NCBI GenBank assembly: GCA_030549495.1
Contig: JAUIRK010000883.1
Coordinates: forward strand, 925,501-989,500
Reading direction: 5' to 3'
DNA from: Nectonema munidae
Taxonomy: Eukaryota > Nematomorpha > Nectonematoida > Nectonematidae
Length of the DNA: 64,000 nucleotides
The notes beneath the pieces are model-generated. The model was not told the DNA's origin. It did not search any database and saw only the letters and a program-made list of their open reading frames with translations. Every line of letters starts with the position of its first letter. Positions within the stretch are counted from its first letter, which is position 1. Made by a program: the position numbers and the translations under genes. Below, piece by piece: positions 35,125 through 47,918 of the stretch.

Positions 35125-35242
35125 TTTTAAAGGATTGCTTGAATATTTGGTCTCCCGTGGTATTTCCAGACCACTAATTTTGAAAATTGCAACAAAAAAA
35201 TTTCGCACCACCCCCCTATAATTTTGAGGATTTGCGCCCCTG

Positions 35243-37348
35243 GTGTAGCGGTCTAACTATAATTTTTTAATGGCTCGGGGTCTCATTTAAAAAAATAAAT
35301 CAACATATACACTACTGTACTAAAAAATCGACACCATTGTTTATTAAAAATCGTCTGAACAATCCAAATCTCAATGGGATGGATGGCATCTGTTTTGTCT
35401 AAACCAGTTTGTCTAAATTTGGTTCTGTTTTGGACAATGCAACTTTCATATCATTACTCACTTCCTATGTTTCGGGATTTGGTTTCAATGGCAAGTAGCA
35501 TGGAAAACGCTTACTCACACTCATATAATCTAATCAGAGCAATCTTTGCAAGCATAGGACTCTCCCATTTTAATCGCTATGAGATATTTCAGAAAGACAT
35601 CTTTTGCACCTCCTCAATCATTAACCATATCAATAAACTGTTCTTTAATTAAGAAGACTTCTGAGGCCAGATTACTAATCCAGATTATAAACGGGTTTTT
35701 GATAAATTGATAGTATTTTCCAAATTTTTGAGTAAATAAAGAGAAATTTATTGGAATGATGCTACACGGTGTTTTATGGCCTACAGGACATTTTTATTAA
35801 TGAAAATCGTATTTTCATCAACAAATATGTTCCAAAATCGAGCAAAATTAGGCCTGAAAAGCAATAAAACAAAAAAATAGCACTCAATTCAAAGACTAAC
35901 TTATTTATTCTTTATAAAAGTGATTTATTGGCAAAAATGGCAAATGACCGAATATGACCCAAATGCAATCAGAATTACAAACAAGATAATTTGACTTCGT
36001 AAATTCTGTGCAGTTGTGGTGGGATTGAGAGCTTACAGTCCAAGTTGGACAAAAAATCTTTTATAATAAATTTTGAAAATTAAAAAAAAAAAAAAAGTTT
36101 CCCATTTTGAGGATATGCGCCTCTGCTATATACTAACATCACACACAGACTTAGATATTTTAAAAAACATATGTATAATATATACATAAACTCACATCTC
36201 TCCTGATCACAACCAAAGCGAATCGATCGCAACTGGAATGGTGATAAGGCCAACAACAATAACAACGACAACAACAACAAACAAACACACAGCGGATAAT
36301 ATTTTGGGGAGAATGTGTTTAGTATATATCTTTTGATTCCTGAAAATAGATTTTACATTTTTTGATCGCTTTGCCTACCTCAATGATGTTTATTTAGTGC
36401 TCGAATGTGTTGTGTGCAGAAAGACACTCCATAGATTGTTATATAGGCATATCACATTACAAGCGAAAGGGTAATGTGAGCTTGACGACGCTCTAGCTCT
36501 AGACTTTAACACCCAATATTGACATTTTCATTGAAATAACAAACTCGCAAGAAAGGCACTCACACATACATTTACTTTGCATTTTCTGTGAGTGTAGTTA
36601 TTCTGTGCTTATTGTTGAGTAGCTTTATTTTTGCATGCTTTGCTTACATGAACTCAGACTTCGTTTTCACGCAAAGAGTTTATAAATCTCTTCAAAACGA
36701 TAGCACATTTTCTTACTGTTTTCATAACAAAATGTTGATAAAACGAAAATTTTTAATTAAAAATTTAGTTGTTTGCTATGTGAATTAAATTTTCCAGGCT
36801 TCACATTTTTATTTTAGTAGGGTGACCACTCCAGACGTTCGGAATTGTGGGGGGAAAAATTTTTTTGTACGTTTTTTGCTAAAGCCTAAATTATCTGAAT
36901 TTTCTTTCGTGCTCTTTCTTAAATGATTCAATATCAAAATGGATGATTTTTAAATTATTTGGCCAATTTCATTGTTTATTTTTTTGAGAGATGAAAAGAT
37001 GATTTTTTTTTTGCCAAAAAAAATTTAGATAGCTTTCCTGAGTTACTGAAAATAAGTCAATACATTTTTGAAATACAAGCTCATAGCGCAAAAATATAAA
37101 GATAATCTTTTTCTTTCATGGAGTGTATCAATGAAATGATTGTAGAAACCATTTATCAATGGAAGGAGTAGGAAGCATTTTCGTACTGTGAATTTTATCG
37201 ATATTATCAAGCAAAATAAACAAATTTTGAAGAATATTTCATCTTCCCAAAAATACACGATTGAATCAAATATATTGTTGGCTTTTTTGCAACTTTAAAT
37301 TTTCTTTATAAACTAATTTTTTGCACATATATATATATATATATATAA
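35243..37348. other. Non-coding stretch
   Basis: An open frame at 35374-35652 (92 codons) has no recognised motif. GGATATGCGCCTCTG at 36111-36125 is a decayed terminus of the CAGGGGCG family. A CAA-rich microsatellite lies at about 36240-36290. A (TA) run at 37328-37347 precedes the SINE. Confidence 0.4.
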
Positions 37349-37489
37349 TGGTAAAAGTGCCGTGAGGTGTTTTCATCGAGAAGGCACAATTGCGCCGCTT
37401 GTATCGAACTATGAGAAAGTAGGCTTGATGCGGGATCGAACCCAAGACCTTGAGTTATCGAAACCCAGTACCTAGCCAACCTTACTCAC
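37349..37489 (-). repeat. tRNA-derived SINE (family 1)
   Basis: A near-consensus inverted copy, nearly identical to 25614-25752 through the head and body. The tail abuts a (TA) microsatellite. Confidence 0.9.
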
Positions 37490-40239
37490 TAGAAGTATTG
37501 AAAAATTATGTTAGTTCGGATTTTTTTACTATTTTTCTGTTAAATGTCCTGCTCTTTATTTAAAATCTGGCAGGCCTAAATTTTTGTTCAGAATCATTTT
37601 CATTTTAAAGATACAGCACCAATAAAGTTTTTTGTATATAATACATATATAGTAGAAATACAAAATAAGGATAGAATCAATAAAAATTTAAATGAAGACT
37701 GATGAGTGAGTCAAAAATATTTTCATTAACTTCTAGATAAATTAGATTCTTCCTGTTTTCCTTCGCTATGCAATTTGAAAATGAATCACTCATATCCAAT
37801 TTTCACATTGACTGAATAACCATTTTGAATTTAAAGCCATAAAAATAATCAAACAAGGTAAAAGGTTAAAATTTTAGACATAGGTGCAATAATAAATAAC
37901 AAAGTACTCATTTTGATTCAGATTTTTAAAGTTTACCTTTTGAAAAAAGTAAAAACATTTTAAAGTAAAACTAATACCAAGTAAAAGTTGAAGATACAAA
38001 ATTTGAGAATATTTAGGTTTTTGTAAAATACCCTAAATATTGGGTAGATAAATAATTTTCTCATAGACTTTGAGTATTTAATTATAGTTTAATATGGTAA
38101 TATAGTTGCTAACAAATCAAATGTATAGATAAGTTTGAATTTTTTGATTTTTAGAATAGTTTGACTTTAGACTCCATGAAGATATTAGAATTAATACAAA
38201 TGAGACAATTATGTTTTCCATACTCTATGGATTTTCCCCAAGTGTACTAGAGGCTCACATCAAAGGGGCGAAATGCCTTCCTCCTCCCCACAATAATTTG
38301 AGTCTCTGAAGGAGTATAAAACGCGGTTTAAAAATGAATACATATCTCGAAAAAATGTACGCATTTAGAGCATAAAAGTTGTTTGGAGTGTCAATTGAAA
38401 TTGTGATGGATGCTTGACCAGTTTTCCCCAAAAGACTTCTTAAAACAGAAAATGTTGGAAGGCTTGCTTTTTTTTTAAATTTGTCAATGAATTTAAAATT
38501 TTTGAATACAAGTATACTAAATTAAGACATAGGCTAAATACCTAAAATAACATGATATTGCTAGTTACTTCAGTAAAACCAAATTTGAAAAAGATCTGTA
38601 GTTTTGAACAATATCAGGGGTGACCAACCTTTTATGTGGTATGCACTAAATATAAGTGCTCTTAGATGATATAACGCGCCAAAAAATTTTTTATTGTCTT
38701 TTAACGCAACTTTAAATCTTTTCATAGATAATCTGAAAAAGAAAAGTTTTCTGTGTATAAAATATCTCAAAAATGAGTTGAGTAATTTTGAAAATAGAAA
38801 GTCATCAAAGAGACGTTTTAGATTACAAATTCATTTAAAAACCATAAATAGCTGATTAAAAAATTCGCCCGTGATCAGGGACGCATAGTTGGAGCAAAAA
38901 TTTACAAAAATTCAACTTTTCCAATTAAAATGTAATAAATTTAACGCTAAATCTTCACTTCCATCTTTGACTAAAGAAGAGACACTTCATATGCTTAAAA
39001 AAATAAACCATTTTTTTCAATATTTTTATAATACTTAAAAAAAGGGAGTCCGACTGGGAACTTATTTTCTAAATTTTATTGAATGCCAATTTCAACTCTG
39101 TCTCTTATTCCTTTAAAATGTCCGACTACGAACTCGCAAGCCTAAATATGAAGAAAAATATTGATATTAAAGTGTAGAATGTATTGGACATCGTAGTCCA
39201 TAAAACATTCAAATGATCCACTACATATCAAGAGTGCACACAGTTGAAAATTGTGAGAAAGGTGGAGATTTTTTAAATGATATTTTAAGAGTCAAAAATT
39301 ATTTTAAATGATTTTATCTGTTAAAGATATATAAAAATAATTCCTAATATGACCAAGAAAAAAGTTATAATGAAAGATAAAATAAAAATAAGCAATTAAT
39401 AGCAAAAACTATGTCTAGCTTAATCTATTAAGGGACGTCACTCATTTCACTTCTTTATCGATGTGAATCAGATAATTATCATCTAAAATATGTAAAGAAT
39501 TATTTCATTTAATAAATAGTTTTTAAAGATTTATTTTAATAAAGATATAAAGTACAAAAAATTTTTTTTAATAAAAATAATTAAAATTTTATTTTATGGC
39601 ATTTCTTTTATTTTAGGTTTTCCATGTTTAAAATTTTTGTGAACAATATTTAAATTTTGGTTATAAATTTTTGACAGCTATAAGCATTTACACTTCCAAA
39701 AATTGCACAAAAAATTTTTTCAAATACACGAAGTTAAAACTCGTATATTAGACAATTACAGTTTTTCCGTTTCAATATAAATCCATCCTTGGAGCTAGGT
39801 TTAGTTTCACATTATAGACATAACTTATATCAGAAACTATCTATTATTTACTATTTAGAAAATAATTACCTGATATAAGAACGATACCATCTATCAAATA
39901 TTTTATAAGAATAAGTTTTTTTGATTTCATTTATTTTATGGGGTAAATAAACATTAATAGAAAAACAAAAAAAAAGAATAAAAGAATATAATTATTATTT
40001 TATTTATTTGAGAGAGAGAGAGAATTTTATTATAAAAAAAGAGAGTTCACAAAAATAATAAAATGGAGCAAACAATGTGTATATATGTTAATATTTATAA
40101 CATATATTCAAATGAAGAGCTAGGAAAAATCAATAGACAAATATGGCCGTGAATTATTCCAGTTGAATATATAAAAAAAATTTTTTTTTGCAAACCAACA
40201 AGTATAGCTTAAAAGTTCACATGGAAAACAAAATGTAAA
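37490..40239. other. AT-rich non-coding stretch
   Basis: No gene is visible. CAGGGGTGACCAACCTTTT at 38615-38633 is a typical hAT terminus without a detected partner. A (GA) run lies at about 40010-40022. Confidence 0.4.
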
Positions 40240-41782
40240 GTTTAGATTAGATTATATTTTGTATGTACTCAGAAGATGATTTTTTATTTTTTTTTTAAAT
40301 GAAAGTAATGACATAGATACATTTTCAATGAGATGCACATTATCATTATAAAATTCATTAACTTTTTTTATTAAAGAAATACTTGATCTTTTAGTCTATA
40401 GGTAATTTTTAAAGGTTTATGAAAGTTCCTAGTGTTATGTGAAAGATTTTCCCTATATCTTATCAGTGGCCCGAAAACATTCTGTAAACAACCGTTGAAA
40501 TATTTATAGAGAAATACTACAACCCTTTGTTTAAAAATATCTTCCACTTTCAATAATTCATTCTGAATAAAAATCTCTGAAGTGTGGTCCATCTTATTCA
40601 TGTTAAAAATTACTCGTATAGCTCTCTTTAGAAGAATTTGAATACGTTTTTCCCAACGGGAAACCAATTTATGATGCTATAATTAACATAAGAAAGGAAT
40701 AATTGCTTATAAATCAAAAGTTTAATCTTCAATGGGAAAATATTTTTAGTAAAAAACAAAATACCAATGACTCAATTTAGATCGAGGGCCAACTGATCGA
40801 TGTGTTGCATAAATTTAATTTACATTTTTTTTCAGCAATACCTGTGGACTTTAAAAAGTTATATTTCCTATTCTTATTAGAGATTATCATGCATTTGGAT
40901 TTCTTTTTGTTAAATTATTTTCAGAACACCAGTTGTAGAGTTGGTCTAAGTTCTTGTTCAAGCTTCACCATTTTTTACTTTAGATAAAGGGAGATAAGCG
41001 CAGATGTCCTCTGCAAAGAGCAGAAACTCAAAAAGGTTTGGAAGGAAGAAAATGTTGTTGATAGCTATGCTGAAAAGTAAGGGCCCCAAAATGGATCCCT
41101 GCGGGACACCTTTGAGGGATAGCTTCTTAGAAAAAGCATCGTTCACTTTAACAATTTGATACCTATTAATAAAGTATGAGTTTAAAAAAAACAACAAACT
41201 TCTACTAAACCCACATTCATTCAAATTCTTCAAGATTAATGAGTGATTAACTCTATCAAAAGCCTTTTACAGGTCAAAGAGAAAAATTACTGCGTCATCC
41301 TTTTTTTCTAAAATTTCAACTGTCTTATGAATCAAACAAGAGTGGAAAGATTCCGTCGAATAATATGGGTGAAATTCAAATTGATAGTCATTTAAGTAAT
41401 TTATTGAACCCAAGTAAGTCTTCAATTGATGATGTATAAATTCTTCAAATATTTTTGAAAATGTGGGTATAATTGAGATAGGTCTGTAATTATCTACACA
41501 GTTCCTATCATTTTTCTTATGTACAGGTACAACTATATGAAGCTTAAGTATTTCAGGAAAGGCACAATTTTTTAAAGAAAGATTTATAGCTTTACATAAG
41601 ATATTACAAATATCATGTTTTATTAATTTTACTTGATTTATTGAAATTCCATATATGTCTTTTGTTTCATTTTTTTCATTCCATCTATAACAAATAATAG
41701 CATTTTATATGAACAGAGTTCGAATTCAAAGGACTCAACTGTGTTGTCAAGAAAATTGAAATCGAGTTGTTCTGGCAAAGAG

Positions 41783-43132
41783 TCATTTTGTAGCAAAAGC
41801 AAAATTTTCATTGAAAATGTTAGCTAAGGTATGATCATCATAGTACTCATCATTTCTTTTAATAAGTATTTTCTTATTGTTATTCCCTTTTAGAATCCTG
41901 TTAATATTTAACCAAGTTTTCCGCGTTGAATCACAATTGGAAAAAAGTTTTGAATAATGCTTCTGTTTCAAATCCCGTATTTTATACTTTATACGATTTC
42001 TTAATAAAGTGTATTCATTCTTTATTCTTATGTTTTTACTTTTTTTGCATTTTTGATAAAGTTTATCACGTAGTTTTATCATTTGCATGACTTCGTCTGT
42101 GAACCAAGAATTAAATTTAGACTTGTATTTATTTTTTTTGAACTCAATAAATGAAGTACATTTTTTGACCATATCAGAAATTTGAGAAATCATTTGCTTA
42201 AATAATTCAGATGAGTCATTTGGATACAATTCAATAATTGAATGCCAGTCTAATTGTGTAGATAATGAGGAAAACAAGCGCCTATCGAAGTTTTCCCTTA
42301 ACCTTTTTATTTTTATTTTATTAATTTTCAAATTTAGAGATAAAAGTATGGGTATATGATCTGAAAAAAATGTCATACAGTTAAAAGCTTTATAATCAAC
42401 ATTGTCTTCATTTAGTAAAAAGTTGTCAATTAAAGTTTGAGTTTCATATCGTGTCGCAAGAGTAATAGTTGGGATTAGTAAGCCTGCTGTAATTAAGTTT
42501 AAAAACTTCTGCGTTAAATAATTCTTCATCCTTAATAAATCAAAATTAAAGTCGCCGCAAAAAATATTAACTTTATTTCGGTCAATATTAAAGATCAAGT
42601 TTTCAAAAAAAGAAAAAAAATTATTCACTAGATCCTTATTAGTAGGGTGTAGTCTATATATATTGTGAACCGTGATATTTTTCTGTTTTTGTAGATAAAG
42701 GTCAATACTCTGGTATTCGAACGAGTCAATAAAATGTGCACTTTCACCAATTTGATAATTGATGTCATTCCTAACAAAAAATAGGAGACAGCCATGCTTA
42801 GAACATCTTTTAGAGATATTTACTGTAGAATAATTAGGTATACGGAAATAATCCTCATTTTTATCTAGCCAGGTCTCTTGTAAACATATTAGAGTTAAAT
42901 CTTTTACTATGCAAGTAGACAACTTGTTCAAAAAAATTACAAGTTCAGCGAATTTGCTTTTTAGTGATTGCGCATTAAGAGATAAAATATTCATATCATA
43001 TAATCCGTATAACTTAGAATATAAATTAACTTCATGTGAACTTTTGAGTTGACTGTTAGTATCTAAATATAGGTTACTGTGATACAATAAATTTTTACCT
43101 TCAACCATCATGGAATAACGTGATGCTTTCAA
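41783..43132 (-). pseudogene. LINE ORF2 endonuclease region, open for 449 codons
   Basis: This is the longest clean frame of the LINE. The APE endonuclease fills residues about 50-270: Asn in SLNAQSLK, Glu in QETW, Asp and Asn in GDFNFDLL, and the terminal SDHIPI histidine are all present. The stretch after about residue 300 is the linker to reverse transcriptase. The frame ends before the RT core, which continues in other frames down to about 40990. Confidence 0.85.
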
Positions 43133-43661
43133 CGCGTTTCAATTCCTTGATAACATATGGACAACTGTAACTCATTGATGCATGATTAATTGATGACTCC
43201 CCATTTTTGGTACAAGTATGACATTTGTACTTTGTGCTATCATCTTTAACTGGACAAACAATATAATCATGGGATGAAGAACAATATTTGCAAGTTGCAT
43301 CTTTTTTACAATTTGATGTAATGTGCCCAAAAAGAAGACATTTACTACATTGTATATGTGAAAAAAACGGACGGCATTTTACAGCTTCCATCATCATAAA
43401 GAAGGTAAAATCATTTTTCTTGAGGAAGGAGAAAATTTCAGCAGCTACTTTAACAACAACAATCTTTTTTTCATTTTGGATATCTTTTGAAAAAAGTACA
43501 TCAAAAGATCTGCCATCATCAACCATTTTTTTGATAAATTCATTTTTGTTCATAATTAATTCAGTCAACAAGTTATTTTCAATACTTTGTGAGATAACAA
43601 ATGAAACTCTTGGTAATAGTACCTTGGTTCTAACAGCTTTTAATTGTTCTTCTTTCCCCAA
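43101..43661 (-). pseudogene. LINE ORF1 zinc-knuckle region
   Basis: 186 open codons with an RRM-like first half (KVAAEIFSFLKK, MMMEAVKCRPFF) and three CCHC-type knuckles, the gag-like nucleic-acid chaperone of the LINE. It overlaps the start of ORF2 by 32 bases, as in many non-LTR elements. The N-terminal PHD part lies in separate frames at 43804-44229. Confidence 0.8.
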
Positions 43662-44569
43662 AAGATTTCTTTTTCTAGACTTTGATTGTCTGGAAAACTA
43701 AGTCTGAATACTTTTTTCGTCTTCTTATTGGATACCACTTTAACTCCATTTAGAATGAGTGATGTCTTTTCAGCTAATTGATCGACTTTCAAGCTCTCTG
43801 ATTTTACATATAAAGTGTGTTGTTTATTTTCAGGCTTTCAACTGCGTCAGCGAATGAAAATGACGATTGTGGTAATTTTGCAACATCTCTATTAAAATAA
43901 ATATTTTTTTGAGATTCTTTTGTTTCTTTCATCTCTTTTAGAGAGCTTGATATTAACGTCAAATTTTCAGCATGTTTATCAAAATTTGTTCTCAATAAGT
44001 AAATAACTTTATTTTAGTCATTTAATTGATTTTTCAACTCATTTACTATATTTGACAGATTAGCAATTAGCGAATTAGATTTTTCTTTTTCTCTTATTTC
44101 TGAATCACGGCACTTTTGATAATGCCATTTGATTCCTTCGTTATTATATTTATAGAGAATTTTGAATAAGGAGGGATCAAATTTTTGGCAATTATAACAT
44201 GACCATTTTTCACAGCAATCGCACTTCACAAGACGAGACGATCTTACTTGACAACTCTCTCATTCCCAGCTCTTATTCTCCATGAATAAAATTGAGAAAT
44301 AAAAGAGAAACTTATTACTTCAAAATTTGTCAGAAGATAATTGAGGCTTGTTGGTATTGAACTTTAGAAACAACAATTTTGATATTTAAAGAAAAATTAT
44401 TGTAAAAATTATTTAAAAATTATTATTATGATGCGTAGATTACTCAGATTCTTATTAAAAATATTTGAAAAATAAAAATTTTAATCAATTTATGTGTTTT
44501 TTTTATATTTGTTTTTTACATTTTAAAAATTTTCGATTTGTTTTTAAGTTTTTTATATTTTCTTACTTA

Positions 44570-44945
44570 AACGTAAATTTCGGATGCGACACAATAGAAA
44601 CGCCATACCACCTCATATTCACATGTCAAATCTTCTCTTATCATCGCCAAGATCTTCATTTTCGCTGCCTTTCTTTACTTAACAGATCTCCAACAACACT
44701 CTCAGATCTTCTGTTACACCCAACACTACTAAAATCCCTAGCAACCCTCATTGACACCATTGAAACAACTCTCACCACCGTCGATAACCCTATAACAAAC
44801 TAATCTGCTTTTCTCTTCTACTTTTAGGACAACCTACCTCTACCAACATCTGCATCTTCCTTAACCAACTCTCAAGCTTACGCGAGCATATCAGCTCACG
44901 CTGGAAAGTGCTTTGAAATCCACCTACCTACCTACCTACCTACTT
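44570..44945 (+). mobile_element. 3' end of a second LINE (RT C-terminus and tail)
   Basis: The plus strand encodes the C-terminal cysteine motif of a LINE polymerase (FGCDTIETPYHLIFTCQIFS, then HRQDL and a leucine-rich stretch), ending at a stop near 44803. About 140 bases of 3' untranslated sequence end in CTGGAAAGTGCTTTGAAATC followed by (CCTA) repeats. The same tail closes the SINE at 28415-28606. Confidence 0.75.
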
Positions 44946-44967
44946 AAACTACTCCAGTCTTATAAAG

Positions 44968-45399
44968 TCTATATTATAATAAGCTAGCGTCTGTGTGTCT
45001 GTCTGTCGCTGGAAGCATTCTGATTGGTTGAAATTATTTATATGTGTTGTGTGTATTTTTATATGTGTGATGAGTTCATATATCTGTAGTCTGAGTGTCG
45101 CTTGAAGCATTCTGATTGGTTGAAATATCTTTTCTGTGTATTTTTATATGGTGTAATAGAAAAATACACAGAAAAGATACAAATATTCTAAAAACTGACC
45201 ACCATACCATATAACACTATTAGCAACTCAAAATACACATTACCCAGAATCCTATCTTTCGAGCGTAGCCTAAACAAAAAAAACTAGCTCGTCCCGTGGT
45301 CGTTTCGAGCGAAGCGAATTTGAATTAGCAACTCAATATACACACTACCAAGAATCCTATATTTCGAGCGAAGCGAGAAACGACCACTGGACCCGATAG
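44968..45399 (+). mobile_element. Helitron-like non-autonomous element
   Basis: It begins TCTATATTATAATAAGC followed by GTCTGTGTGTCTGTCTGTC, a start common in animal Helitrons, and ends near CGAAGCGAGAAACGACC and GATAGT, resembling a Helitron 3' hairpin and CTAGT end. The phrase AAGCATTCTGATTGGTTGAA occurs twice (about 45014 and 45103). A perfect 19-base inverted repeat (45127-45145 with 45160-45178) lies in the middle. TTTCGAGCG blocks recur near 45259, 45303 and 45362. No RepHel gene is present. Confidence 0.55.
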
Positions 45400-47918
45400 T
45401 TTTAGAATATAGTTGGAGCAGTTTAGAAAAAAAAGTATTAAAAATCAAAAAACTTTTCGAAAAAAGAAAATTAAAGACTGAACAAAAAACCTTTCAATTT
45501 TATTTATTATTTTTTTTGTAAATGAAAAATGATTATTTTGTATAAGTTTAGTAGAGTTTGGGTAAAAGTAAGAGCGTGAAAGTTGATGCAGAGTGGGACA
45601 CCAAAAATTATTATTGCATTTGATTGAAAAGGAACATCTATTGGAAGCACGTATTAAACACTGTGTCAATTTTTTGGCAAATACTTCAATATCACAACTA
45701 TTATATATGATTTTATCTCTAACAATATTAGATCTGATATTTTAGGTTTTCTATAAAGGTTTTAGTATTAAATATTTTCCTAAAATTGTTTTCAAGAGAA
45801 ATTAGTTTAACAATCAACATGAACTAAAATAAATTTATTTAGACATAATAGTAATTACTGATATTTTAACATTAATTTTTTGTGTAATATCATGTTTATT
45901 TGTGTGTATATGAGAAAAAATTCTTTCTTTCTTTTTATACATTTACACTCTCGATATACTAATTTACCTTTAAAACATATTTATTGAGGAAAATGATCTG
46001 CAAAGAAAGGTCCCAACAAAACTTGAAAGAATATAATTAATGAAAAACTTTTTCGGAAGAATGCTTGTATTTTTAATCTAGTCATCCTTGTCTCAATTTC
46101 TCATCTTGTTATCTCTATCATCTGTCCAGTTATAGAAGAATACATATACCTTTGAATGCAATACCAAGAACTAAAAAAAAATTTAAAACCTAATTTTTTT
46201 ATTTTCCAATTTTATTTCAAATTTTTATATCATAATTTATTTTATTTATAGAATATTATTTTACTGAAATTTTATTAAAAAATTTTTTTTAAACATGAAA
46301 CAATTCCTGTTTTTGTTATTTTAGAAATTTTTGTAAAATTTGGAAAACGTATAATTGAATTTTTCAATGTGAGAACAATTAACAATATATAATTTTTACT
46401 GCTCTATAATTTTATTTCCTACTGTTATGATATAACCAAACTTATATTATGTTTCTTTCTTATATAAATTTTTAGCACTATTTCCTACTTACATCATATA
46501 TTTGTCATTTTATTTGTTTGTTTATTTGCTAGTTTCCTTCTATATTACACCTTCTCGGAAACCAGATGGTATGTTAACCTTTTATTTAATTAAAAAATTG
46601 TTAATATAAAACTTGAATAATTAGTTAGCTCAGTTAGGTGTTTGTCCATTTTGGCAAACATCTGCGATTTTAATTCAATGATATATATGTTAAACTTTTG
46701 CAAAAATATGATCTCTTCAATGAGTTTTAGAAATATCTATTTTACAAAGAGAAAAAGCTCAAACTCAAATATTTCGCTGAGTTTTGCATCTATAGAACTC
46801 ATTCTTATAGAATTTTAAAGCTAATGTCATCTCTAAAACTTATTCTATCTATATTTTGCTTTAAATGTCTAATAAAAAGCTTAACTTTTAGTTTGACCTT
46901 GAAACAGTTATTTGATGTTGAAAATGATCCTAGCGTGACTTTAACTAAAAATTAGTACCGCAAAATATTCAAAGAATCGTATAGAAATGTTTATTTATTA
47001 CAACGTTTTAAGTTGGGGGCGTTCGTTCAATTAGTTCTAACTTTTAGAGTGTAAAATTTACAATATATAGACAAAAAAGTGTTCAAAAAAGAGCACACAT
47101 CAGAACAAATACTTCTCATTTAAAATTTTTGATATTTTTCTTTTCGATAAAATCGTATTCTTCCCATTTTATTTTTAGACTTTCATAGTAAGTTTGTAGA
47201 TCAAACCTATACACCAAATAAAGTTAAATTTTTTCTACTGATAATAATTAAGAAAATCACTATTCGGGAAACAGGCCAGTTCCGAATTAGTGAGTGTTGA
47301 CTTATTACATATAATTTAGTGGAAGCAGATAACCAACAAGTACCAATGCTTATCAACTAGAGATTTTTATGTGAGAGCAACTTGTCAAACAATTTGATTA
47401 ATTTTAGTGCTTGAGCTGTACTATATATTATGAATACAACCTTCTTATACAATGCATTGTTTTTTTTAAATATAAATATAAAGTGTTTTCCTTAACCTAC
47501 ATGCATTCTTAAATGGATATTTTATTTTAAATAGCCATTACACATTGTAATGAACAAACTTTAAGAGTTTTTAGTCTTGTTTACATTAGTACAGCTTTCT
47601 TCATTTCTTTCTTGCGTACGCTAAATTTTTTTATCAATTCATCAAAACTAAGCTTAGAGTCTTTTCTGAAGACTTTATCTTCGCCAAGATACTCTGTATT
47701 TATTTGTAAAAAATCTCATGTCAAAAATGAATATCTTCGAGTTTTCCAAATTCCATGAAATTTTTTACTAAGGTTTGCGCTATAGTTCTTAATTTTATAT
47801 ATAATATATATATATATTGCTTCTAGTTGTAACTGTTATATTCATTTTTTTTATCACATTTTAGAATATATCTCTCTTCAAGTTGATCAAAGAATGTCAA
47901 TTTTGAACTTTTTTTGAA
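45400..47918. other. AT-rich stretch upstream of the sorting nexin
   Basis: No gene is visible. A possible short 5' exon between an AG at about 46530 and a GT at 46570 was looked at but gave no convincing peptide. A (TA)-rich run lies at 47800-47817. Confidence 0.4.

Larger units (their letters stand above)
32170..35242 (-). mobile_element. Copy B of the CAGGGGCGCACATCC element family, with nested insertions
   Basis: GGATTTGCGCCCCTG at 35228-35242 is the inverted left end. Reading down the minus strand the sequence follows copy A, including the SINE of family 2. It is interrupted by two MITEs (34185-35124 and 32865-33138) and, near 32168-32390, by a further insertion beginning GTGACGTAGCTAGGCTGGGG. 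The far end is lost in low-complexity sequence. Confidence 0.65.
40240..44300 (-). mobile_element. LINE retrotransposon (Jockey/CR1 group), degraded but near full length
   Basis: Minus-strand order from 44300 down. ORF1 is in pieces: a PHD-like zinc finger (CDCCEKWSCYNCQKFDP, about 44225-44100), a coiled stretch, then three zinc knuckles (CSKCLLFGHITSNCKK, CKYCSSSHDYIVC and a CHTC cluster, about 43350-43130). ORF2 starts near 43132 with an APE-type endonuclease (SLNAQSLKSK, LQETWLDKN, FCGDFNFDLL, SDHIPILL), open to 41783. Reverse transcriptase follows (NYRPISIIP, KAFDRVNHS, GVPQGSILGPLLF). Its catalytic FADD reads FAED, and an in-frame stop lies just before KAFDRVNH. The C-terminal block IQILLKRAIRVIF is at 40640-40600. 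The end at about 40240 shows short TCTAA repeats. Several frame changes make it inactive. Confidence 0.88.

Noticed and set aside
35374-35652. Possible 92-codon gene
   Set aside because: No recognisable domain, no splice context and composition like the surrounding non-coding DNA.
45445-45669. Minus-strand 74-codon frame
   Set aside because: No domain recognised and very AT-rich; chance frame.
46530-46571. Short upstream exon of the sorting nexin
   Set aside because: Bounded by AG and GT, but none of its frames resembles the family N-terminus.
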